NCBI RefSeq assembly: GCF_041146795.1
Contig: NC_135174.1
Span: 20,206,878-20,270,877 of the forward strand
Source of the DNA: Maylandia zebra
Lineage: Eukaryota > Chordata > Actinopteri > Cichliformes > Cichlidae
Length of the DNA: 64,000 nt
Direction of reading: 5' to 3'
How positions within the stretch are numbered: the first letter of the stretch is position 1; each line of letters opens with the position of its first letter. Positions 50,149 through 60,400 of the stretch are shown here, in pieces. The position numbers were made by a program, and so were the translations under genes. The notes under the pieces were generated by a model that had not been told where the DNA came from, made no database searches, and saw only the letters and a list, made by a program, of their open reading frames with translations.

Positions 50149-52815
50149 TTAACAGAAGTACTCATTAGGTAGCCCTTCAGTCCTGGCTGTGGCCTCTGAG
50201 TCAACACTAGATCTCGCTGAGAGCAGCCTGTTGGATTCGTCAGGATTTAGCCTCGTTAGATACTCGCCTTCCATCCCCTTAGCTTTGGTCCCAGGGCCGA
50301 GGGTCTCAAACGTGACGTACGAGTCCTGTATTTCTTTGGATTGCTTCCCCAGCAGCTTTTGGCAACGTTTCTTTATTGCCCCACAGCACACAATCAGTGT
50401 AAGAGGAACAGCAATCACGCATGCCACCGTTATCACCACCACATTAATGAGCTTCTGAGTGCCACTGGCACTGGCTGCTTCATCGGTTGAGAAGATTACA
50501 CACTGCTCCTTTTTTGGGATCAGGCCTTTGACGCAAACACAGGCAATGTACTTTGTCTTTGGCACAAGGCCGTCAATTGTGATTCTGTTTCTTCCAGAGC
50601 CCACATTGATTCGACGCATGTCTCTCTCACCAAATATAGCATATAGGACGCTAAACTCGGTGGTATTTGTGGCTGTAGGGGCTCGCCAGTTCAGAGAGAC
50701 AGTATGGTCAGTGTCACCAATCACCTTTACAGAACGCACTATCCTTTTCTCAGGAGCTTGCTGTAACGATGAGGCATTGGCCGATAGGTTACTTAAAGCA
50801 TCCTGTTGCACGTCCAGTGGCTTCTGTGCATCCGAACCTTTGCCTCGTCCCTGAGAAACACCATCAGAGATGCTGTAGCTCTCAATCTCATACTTCCCAG
50901 TCACCCCCTTGCCATTAAGAGGTTCAATGATGGGCTGTGCAGCTGTAGATGTAGGTGGAGGAACGTATCTGGCAATAAGCTTTTCCTGGTATGCCGCTCT
51001 GCCAATGCCACCATTTTTCTTCCCCCTTGATCTCTTAGAAGTACCACCACCGCCACCTCCTGCTTCTTCTGACCGAAAGGAATCTGTGATCACCAAGGAG
51101 ATGACAGCGTCTGCCGTGCCCACAAAGTTGGTCGCCTTGCAAACATATTTCCCAGAATCCCGGTAAGAGACAGCAGGCACGCTCAGAATCGACCAAATGA
51201 TGCCTTCCTTTGAGATCTCTTGCTGAACTGAAAAAACAAAAAGGTAGAGATCCACAGAGATAAGCAGATTGATAAAAAAAGAATAACTTTAATGTAATTG
51301 ACACGTGTGCAGAAATAAATCAAATCTAAGCACATCTGGAACAAATGCAACAAAACTCACTGGTGCCGTTCATTTTCTTGCCATCAGCACGGCTCCAGAA
51401 CAGCTCTGGGATGGGGACTCCAACTGTGCCGCAACGCAGCAGCACGTTGTTGCCCAGTGAGCTCCGAACACGAGCCACAGCCGTATGCACTCGAGGGCCT
51501 TGGCACCTCTGCAGCTCTGCTTCAGTGAAAAGAACCCCTGATAGGCTCTCAGGATCAGCGCATCTTAGTCGAGTGTCAATGAGAGCCACGGAGGACGAGG
51601 GGGACTTCTGAAACTGAACCAGATCATAGAGTCGACAGTCACACAGCCACGGGTTATCATGAAGACCTGCAGAGGAATGTATGGAAAGACTTTATTAGTG
51701 AAAACAATAAATTAAGTTGTTTTACCCAACACTGAGTCATTTTAAGACCAGACCATTACCTGGGATTGAGTATAAATAAACATAATTAGCCTAACAAGTT
51801 GACACACTGCACACACAGTATATTTAGACTAATCCCTAACTGAGCTTTAAAGAAGTAGCTCTCATACAAGGCAGATTACAAAGAAATCTTAATACATTAA
51901 CATTCAATCCTCACCAAGTATTAGTTTAGAAGAATCAGCGTCCTGGGGTGGCTTCACACTTAGCCACATTGTGAGAATTTCACCAGGAACGGTTGTGAGA
52001 CTGTTGCTAGACAAGTCCAGGTAGGTTATGTTCTGTATATACATGATGGCTTCTGCAGGCATGCTGGAGATCTTGTTGTTGTGTAAGTCGAGGAGCCTCA
52101 GGTTTGGCATGTCTGTCAGAGACTCCCAGGGGAAGGAGGTAAGGGAGTTGCCATCCAGCCTGAGCTCATTAAGGTTGTAAAGACCCCGGAAACTGTCAGG
52201 AGTCAGGGAGTTCAGGGAATTGAAAGACATCCAGAGAAACTCCAGACTGTTGAGGTAGTGGAAGGTGCTGCTAGAAATCCGTGTGATTGCCGTCTTCTCA
52301 ACGCGGAGCTTTGCCGTGTCAGTTGGGAAATTTTGAGGAACCACAGTGATTTCCGGATCATTGCAAAGAACACTCCTGCAAGAAAATAACAATAAAAAAA
52401 TATGACTACCTCTACAGAACATGTAGCAGTAACAATATTAAAGATACTTTTAAATTCAAGATGAAAGCATATTTTATACGTTAGTTTTAAATAAAAAAAT
52501 AAGTTTAAAAAGTTCAGTTTATTAAAGAAAAAACGTAGCAGACTATTTTTGAGTTATACGCAAATGGGATTAAGGAACAAATCCAAGTTAATTCCAGCAC
52601 ACGGAGTCACTGAATATAGCAAAGCTATATTCTCACTTTTATGGCAAAGCATAATAATACAATTGTGCTCTGAATTCAATTCACAGAGCTTACCTCGCTT
52701 TTGATCCGTCGCTTAGTTTGTGAAAGAAGCAGCTGCACTGGGCAGGACACGGACTGCTCATCAGAGGAAGAAAAACTAAAGCCAAACAAAAAGCTGCAGG
52801 AAAATGTCGACTCAT
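50149..52815 (-). CDS. lrit1: Leucine-rich repeat, Ig and transmembrane domain protein 1
   Basis: Photoreceptor synaptic membrane protein that tunes cone-to-bipolar signalling through mGluR6 partners in mouse. Four coding exons: 52815-52694, 52375-51915, 51666-51361, 51227-50149, giving 655 residues (human 623). Signal peptide, then Cys-rich N-cap (PAQCSCFF) and GSKARSVLCNDPEI, very close to human. Leucine-rich repeats include LEFLWMSFNSL, LNELRLDGNSL, LRLLDLHNNKI and ITYLDLSSNSL; then the C-cap ([17 protein letters not shown]), Ig domain (VLLRCGTVGVPIPE to GKYVCKATNF), a linker with six Gly and KRSRGKK (about 351-374), FN3 (VRSVKVIGDTDHTVSLNW, KTKYIACVCVKGL), a membrane helix near 557-578 and a tail with RLLSARSSVD ending NEYFC, as in human. 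The start is the only ATG giving a signal peptide. Confidence 0.97.
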
Positions 52816-54204
52816 TTTGCAAGCTACTGAACACTATGCAACTAAACTACAGTTACAAAGCATGCGCCGCTACTCGGTCTAACGGGACGCGGGATGCATC
52901 GTGGTGTTTTGCACGCTCACAGATCCACTCTGCTCCGACTGGTCTGAATCCTGAGATAAAAAGGATAGGCAGGGATTAGAGAAGGACTTGGGTTATTTTC
53001 ATTCACACGATTAGGCTATTGCTTCCTGGAAGCTGATAGGTTACCGCGTTTTTACTTTCATTCTTAGACATACTTTCCAAGCAATGATTGGATGGACAGT
53101 TATGTCACAACTACCTGCAATTATAGGACATAAAGAAGTAGCAGGTGGACGAACTACAATCGCTAAATCTACCATACCTGAGTGAGCATTTGCTTCTTTT
53201 TTTTTCTTCGAGTAAAAGGGGAAATATCTGAACACATTTAAAACGTTATTCTTATCTTATCATTTTTATCCGTCTCTAGGCTTTCTGCTCCACGTAAATT
53301 GACCAAGTTTCACCAAAAACAAACAAACTGAATAAATTCTGATATGAAACACAAGACGATAAAAACTCCTCTCGATTAGGTTTAAATGTCCTCAAACCGT
53401 CGTTTTTGTTAGAAACTTCATTTACAGACTGTAGTTAAATAGTAGCAGTGAGCGACCACTAGATGGCAGTGGGAAGTCACTGAGTGTAAACAATTGTTAA
53501 ACACTTACACTGCTTGTCTCCGTCCAGGTAATCAGTGGGTTTGAATACAATTTTAAAACAGTTTTTCTTATGGAGAGAATTTCTAATCTCTGCAAGACTG
53601 CATGAATCTACTTCCCCCCAAAAAGAACATTAATAAAAACTTGGATTTCATCATGCTTTGTGATTTTTTTTCTGTGCTATTAACACATGTACATTCATAC
53701 ATCATCATATGCAGGCTATCTGAGTATGACATACTTTGTGGATGACAGATGTATTGTCACAGTCTGAGGGGTTTTTTTTCACAGGTAAAGAGGTTTAAAG
53801 ACATGGCTGCTCGGCAGGGTTTTCAAATCCTTTAATCCAGTCATCTCTCAGTCTCTTGATAATACAACTTTGTTCCATTTCTTTCAAGAGGGCTGTCCCA
53901 GACAGGAAAACCTCCAACCCCGCATCTGTCCCTATAACATTTCCCCATATGACCCCACATCTTGAATTGGGGTGTAAGGCGCATCTTTTAATAATGCCTT
54001 TATAGCAATTAAGATTTATTTACAAGAATAAATGATCTATCAACGGGAAAGTGTTATAATAATGAAAGAAACTGATGCAAAATGACATTTTTCATTTTTA
54101 ATTACCAAAAATATACATTTTAAATAAATACAATTATTAATTTAAAAAATATTAAGTCAAAATAGAAGCAATTCTCTACATTATGAAAAAAAAAAACATG
54201 TATC
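52816..54204. other. lrit1 upstream region with candidate sites
   Basis: 5' flank of lrit1 (minus strand). TAATCC on the minus strand (plus GGATTA, 52973-52978) is about 160 bases from the start codon and fits an OTX/CRX core. A perfect CTCF core is at 53456-53470. No gene seen. Confidence 0.4.
53456..53470 (+). promoter_or_regulatory. Perfect CTCF core motif
   Basis: CCACTAGATGGCAGT fits every position of the CTCF core consensus CCASYAGRKGGCRSY. It lies 640 bases upstream of lrit1 (minus) and 3.8 kb upstream of rgr (plus), between two divergent retinal genes with different cell types. Occupancy is inferred. Confidence 0.65.
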
Positions 54205-54821
54205 GCTTTCACAGGACTCTATGCATAGATTTTTTTTGAAAACAAAAGAATTAAGAAGGCAAGTAGCAGCAAGGGGCTGACAGTCAAACACGGCAGCCTG
54301 CACACTAAAGAAATAATAAGACTTCTAAAACAATATCCTTTGGACAGGGAAGGAAAGATATTTGCCAAAATGCACAGTTCATGAAATCCTGTCCTTGACC
54401 AGTTCATGAACTCCTCTGTCTACCAAGCAATACAAAGTATTCTACAGTCAAATTTGGGGCCATCTGTCCGACAGCTGAAGCTTGGCTGAAATTGGGTCAT
54501 GCAGTAGGACAATGATCCCAAGCACACGAGCAAATCTACAACAGAATGAGTGAAAAAGAAAAGAATCAAGATGCTGCAATAGCCCAGTCAAAGTGAAATG
54601 CTGTGTTAGGACCTCAAGAAAGCTGTGAAGAAATTAATGTCTGCAGGCCTCAGTGAGCTGAAGCATTGTTTTGAAGAGGGGTGGGATAAAATTCCTCCAC
54701 AATAACATGAGAGATTCATAAAATCACACAGAAAACTATTACTATTATTGTTTATAACGGTGGTTCTACAAGCTCTTGCTCACTGGGTGTTCTTAGTTTT
54801 TCACAGGAGTCCTGTGAAAAC
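54205..54821 (+). mobile_element. Tc1-like transposon remnant, same family as in cdhr1 intron 10
   Basis: The left end TTTCACAGGACTCTATGCA and right end (inverse) GTTTTCACAGGACTC form terminal inverted repeats and match the right edge of the 29.5-30.4 kb copy. The interior carries transposase pieces: CAATGATCCCAAGCACACGA (the DNDPKHT block), and the C-terminal region with AAAGTGAAATGCTG and GGTGGTTCTACAAGCTCT. The DNA-binding half is missing and the frame is broken. The right end is itself a near-perfect palindrome. Confidence 0.8.
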
Positions 54822-55895
54822 TTTTCTTTTCACATGCCTGAAAGTACAATACCTAAAGTAGGTGCTGTATGTAAACACAGTATATTGGCGCCTGTATGTG
54901 CACTGGGGTGGGGGCATTTCCATCTGAGCTGTTTATGAGAAAAAGGTAGAAAAAGACCAGTGTCTAGAAAATGGGAGTTATCCCATTTAACTGCTTCTAG
55001 TTTTAAATTAGGAAATATATTTTTAAAAATGCTTTCAGTTCCTGGTCATTTGTTCAAATGGAGTTTCAACAATAAAGCCTTTGTTTCATTGCAAAACCAA
55101 CAGATTATGCTGCAGTAATTAACTATTTGTCAACGGATCAATGTTTAGCCTTTGTAGGGAGTTGTAGCCTTGTGTTTTATGCCACAGTTTCATTTGTGTG
55201 TGGCTAAACACGACGAATTCTCTCTGACTGAGATGATGTTAATTAAACAGTTAAATTAAAGAAAGCTACAGTCCTGATCTCTGGCATTATGTTAAGTCTG
55301 GCAGTGCAGGTCATAGTGCAGCTGTTGGACTAAAACTTATTCAACCTCAAAACGCTCTTTAGTTACTTCAATGCTCATATTTTAATCCTATTTTCTTCAC
55401 ACTCAGCCCCAGCAGATTAACAGATTGTGCTATTAAATATTTTGAAATTGAGAAACTGGCATTGCTTTATGTTCCTGAATGGCATCACACTGCTCCACCA
55501 GTTTCTAACAAACACCTCGCTAGGCCTTTTGTTGGGATTGAGGGCACCACACAAATATTCTGCGATGTGATTCAGATGCTCCAACTTGTCAATTTATCTG
55601 TGAAATATTGGCATTTTTACCGCCCCAAATGTTCCAGAGCAGCAGATGCCAGCAGATGACAAGTACACATGTCATAGCTTTTTTGTGTGTGTGGATTGAA
55701 CACAGAGCTTACAGAAAAGACAATATGGACAGTTTAGAAAAGGGTATTATAAGTCCATTGGGACAATTCATTACTTCATAGTTAATGAGGTTGTGGTAAT
55801 CTGTGGCAAGCTTAGTGGTGCAATCAGACTCTACCCAAATGTTACATTTTAAAAGGTTTAAGCAGCCACAATAGCCAAAGGTAACTTAGGACAGC
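54822..55895. other. Intergenic, no gene seen
   Basis: Between two Tc1 remnants. Only short open frames. Confidence 0.35.
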
Positions 55896-56230
55896 TGTGA
55901 CATGGGATGACAACATGCCATGTCACAGATCCTCAAATCCTCGCAAACTGCCTTCTTGAACATGACAGCAAGTACGTAACAGCAAGTATCCAAATGGCCT
56001 CCACACTCACCAGATCTCAATACAATCACAGACCTTTGGGATGTGGTGGAACAGGATGTAATCCCACACGTGCAACCAATAAATCTGCAACAACTATGAT
56101 GCTATCTTGTCAATATGGACCACAATCTCTTAGGATTTTTTCCAGTACCGTGCTGAATCTATGCCAAAAGGAAATAAAACAGTTCTGAAGGTAAAAGAGG
56201 TCTACTTCCTGAAAGTGATGTGTAGGCTGG
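55896..56230 (+). mobile_element. Tc1-like transposon fragment, same family as in cdhr1 intron 16
   Basis: Matches the C-terminal third of the 36 kb element: GCCATGTCACAGATCCTCAA, AAATGGCCTCCACACTCACC, CTTTGGGATGTGGTGGAACA and GTCAATATGGACCACAATCT. The 5' part and a clear right terminus are lost. Confidence 0.8.
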
Positions 56231-56284
56231 TCTGGAAAACATTTCGTTCTTACAGCAGAAAGAAAAGAGATAGCCTGATGTAGT

Positions 56285-56670
56285 CATGAAAGTGAGTACT
56301 GGCTCTTGACATTAAGTAACTTACGGTTGTTCCCAAAGTTGCCTGAAAAGCCTCCAATTAATCCAAAACTCAACAGTGACTCCCTGTTAAACCCAGAATT
56401 GAATTTAAGATCCTTCTTCTCAGATACAAGGTCTTGAACACCTCCCTTGTTATCGTAACAGAGCACTTGTGATTTTTGAAAAGAGCTAAAAGTAGAATTG
56501 GAGGAAAGCCTTCAGCTTTTAGGCTCCTGTGGAGCCAGCTCCCAGTTTTAACTCAGGAGAAAGACACCTTCTCTACTAGTTTTTTGGAAACCTGGAATGT
56601 AAAGGTCTCTTTTTCTAAAGCACTTTGGGTCAACGTCTGTAATTTGAATATGCTATTTACTATAAATAAA
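56285..56670 (+). mobile_element. LINE 3' fragment (L2/CR1/Rex-like)
   Basis: The plus strand reads IEFKILLLRYKVL, then a GALRSS-type region, and an SGSQLPVLTQEKDTFSTS stretch like the C-terminus of fish L2/CR1-type ORF2. It ends with AAAGCACTTTGGGTCAACGT, a typical tail. Frame interrupted; 5'-truncated. Confidence 0.6.
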
Positions 56671-57272
56671 ATAGACAGGACGGTCAACACAAAAAGTGCA
56701 TGTTCGAGGTATATTTTTTTTTCATTTGCAAAAATTTCATAGATCCGCCCACCTCTATTCTCCATTCCCCATGTGTTTATACACCATTATTACATTAGTC
56801 TGTGCTTCATCTTGTCTTCTTATGCCCACCCCAATCGGTGGGGTGAGCCCTAAAGTGCATTTAAGAGTTGTAACTGTCCAGACTGCCGGTCAAAGTCTGC
56901 TTAAGAGTCCAACACTCTTTTAAGTTAAAAGACAACATTTCCCATGTTTCCTTTCTCTTATCGCTTACAAAGCTGTAGGTTGGTTTCGCCACAGAATGTT
57001 CGGCAATAAACTTTCAGAGCCTTTAGATGACAGAATTGCGCAGAATACTCGCAAAGTGTTTGCAACCACTCACTTGCAGAATGTGTGCAGGAAGTCTGCT
57101 TGTTAGGACATTCTTCGGGGGATTGTAAAGAGGGCTTTGCTAAGATTAGCGCATTCGTGCTTTTTCACGTGAAAGCACCTTTATAAGGCCTTATTGTGGC
57201 ACAGACTGTGGGTGGCTACGCTGCAGGAAAACGACTCGTCTTCTTTGCAAAGTCTAATTTGTGTGCTTCATC
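56671..57272 (+). other. rgr upstream region
   Basis: 5' flank of rgr. No TAATCC core seen. The likely transcript start is within about 100 bases of the ATG at 57273, but no TATA box is clear. Confidence 0.35.
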
Positions 57273-57452
57273 ATGGCAACATATACGTTACCGGAGGGAT
57301 TCACAGAGTTTGACATGTTTACATTCGGTTCAGCACTCCTTGTTGGCGGTAAGTGAAGCGCGCTGTATGGTTATACAAGAAGGAAGGACCCAGATAACCA
57401 TGAATAAATTTGGAAGAGCTGTATTTTTAGCGGGATTCCTTGTTTTTGTTTG

Positions 57453-57486
<34 letters not shown>

Positions 57487-60400
57487 AATGCTTGGAGATG
57501 AGTTAGATGAGTTAGATGTTACCAAAACTACTTAAATTGCATTTTGTTTGTTTGCACACTTTGTGGGCCAAAAAACCAATAAGATCGGCCATGCAGACAA
57601 ATACAGCTAGAGGTTAAATGTGAAACCAAATAATAGAAACGTAATTTATTCTTTGTTTTCACTTTTAGGGATGCTGGGATTCTTCCTCAATGCCATCAGC
57701 ATCCTTTCTTTCCTCAGGGTGAGGGAGATGCGCAATCCCAGCAACTTCCTGGTGTTCAACCTTGCTGTAGCTGACCTCAGTTTGAATATTAATGGACTCA
57801 CTGCAGCCTATGCAAGCTATCTCAGGTAACAAACAGGGCATGCTCTGTTAGAAATGTATTTTCTGGCCTTCTACAGTCACTTTATATCTGAATCTTTCAG
57901 CAGAAGTTTTCATATTAAGCTGTCCAGCACAAGCTGACTAAGTCTCGGGGTTTCATAATAAAATCCACAATCTACTTTGTTCACATTTGGCAAGAAAATA
58001 TGTTGAAAGTGACCAAACAGCCCAAAGTTTATAAAACTTAATGTGCACTGATGTTGTGAGACATTTCCAGCTTGACCTATTAAGAAAGCTGATTTTTCCT
58101 TAAAATTATTATGTAAAGTGTTACGCAAGACAGTTGTTTTTGTACAAACTACAGTGGGGGTTTTTAATTAATACATTTATTTAAGTAAAATCAACTTGGT
58201 TTTTGCATTTCTCTTCTCATTTTTTGCTTATTGTAAAAATGTCCACGTGTTTAATTGGAATCCAGTTATCAAGCTAACCACTTTTTCAAATTTTAGACTC
58301 AATTGTTTAAGTTTAAGTGGGATCATTTGTAAGTACACCTTCATGAACCCAGCAGCCCACTGCACTCGTAGTGTCACAGCTATCATAAAATGAAGTTAAA
58401 CTTTATTTAGTTTGTGCAGTTGAACATAATGAAACACAAAAACAACAACTTATTATGATACAGATGTGTATACTGACCCATCATATGATATTTCATATGC
58501 TTGTTGTCTGCTGCTTTTAATATGTGGCAAAGCATCCATCCATTCACAATTCAAAGACTTCTCCTTCTAGAGAATCGATCCTATTTTAGTGACACGTGCA
58601 TACAACGATAACCTATTGATGCTTCACCCAAATTCTGCTCAAGGTCAGAGACACATTTGGTGTTACATTGGGACTTTTCCCTTTTCACAACATAAGCTTT
58701 ATGGATTTTATTTACAGTTTGAATTTAGTGTGCACAAAATGATAAAGAAAACTGCATGAAATACCAAATGAGGTGATAGCTTGACTTTTTGCTTTGCCTC
58801 ACATGTGCCCTACATGGTGATAATGACGTTATTGTTCATAATTATGGAGGGAGTGATCCTACTGGTTGACTCCCAGTTAGGGCCTTTCTGTCACCACTGT
58901 CTTAACATCAGTGATATGGTCACATATATTTATGCCGTTTACTGAATGGCGATGGTTACTGCTGACCATGTAGTCATAACACTCCTCAACTTAAACACTT
59001 TTATTTTGTGTTGATCTACATTAATATGTCCTGTATATGACTATTTGTGAAACTTTTTGACTTCTTTCAATTTAAATTCTCATTAGAGAACTCAATGACG
59101 AAAAAACTTTTTGTGCTTCACAAATTACAACAACCTATGAATTATGATGGGTTGTGATCAGAATAGCCTCCACATCAATGAGTTTCTGGTTATTTTATTT
59201 TATTTTATTGAGCTGTATACCTTTATACCTAAGCACTTTGTTTTTATATATAAGTTTGTGTAACTTTAGGTGCATTTTTCTGCAAGTTGTAGTATGACAC
59301 ATGTTTCTTTGTCTTCTTCAGATACTGGCCATTTGGTCAAGATGGTTGTGCCTATCATGGTTTCCAGGGGATGATATCCATACTGGCATCCATCAGTTTC
59401 TTAGCTGCAATCGCTTGGGACAGATATCACCAGTACTGCACCAGTGAGTAAAGGCACTACAAATAGGTGTTCAAAATGTTAGTTAATGCAGTTTTATACA
59501 CAATTGAAATGAGATATTCAGAGAAAGTCAGTCTTAAAAAAAACTGAAACATGCATATTTTATCTGCCCCTGGGAAATGGTATAACTTTTTATTTATTCA
59601 TTTTTTGTTTCATGTTGGGCAGGGGATAAGCCGCTTTATAAGCCGCTTTGTAAACCATGTGGAGCAACTCTTAAACGTTTACATTTTATATTTCTTCATG
59701 TTTTTGTCAACTGAATCGACTTTATATTTTGTCGGCGATAACCTTGTGATATTTAGTCAACTTAAAATAAAAGCATTTCGATTCCCAAAATAAGACTAAA
59801 ACTAAGTTGTGCTCACGTCAAAAGTTTGTGACTAAAACTAAATCAGATTTTTCTGTTAAAAAATGAACACTGTGTAGGACAGAAGCTTTTCTGGACCACA
59901 TCTATCACGATCAGCAGCATCATCTGGATTCTCTCCATCTTCTGGTCTGCTGTTCCTCTACTGGGATGGGGCGTCTATGACTTTGAGCCCATGAGGACGT
60001 GCTGCACGCTGGACTACACCAAAGGGGACAGGTAAATGGGTAAATATTAAAAGATAATCTTACCATGAACAATAGTTTTCTGTTTTCATACCTGCCAGTT
60101 CACATGGAAAACGGGTACATAGACTTTTACAGCTGTTGTTGTTGTTCATGGTTATTTTTCTAACAGGGACTACATCACCTACATGCTAAGTCTGGTGGTG
60201 CTCTACCTGATGCTCCCAGCTTTTAACATGTACTCGTGTTATGATTTGATCTACAAGCATTTCAAGAAGATCCATCACCACCGGGTAATACATGCTGCAG
60301 TCTTACTAAAAATCATTGTGTATTAGCACATCCAATTGTGCCTTCAAAATATTTTGTTTTGTTAAGTATTGGACAGTCGTACAAAAGAGTCTGATCACTG

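Noticed and set aside
50459-50854. 131-codon plus-strand frame
   Set aside because: Antisense shadow of lrit1 exon 4.
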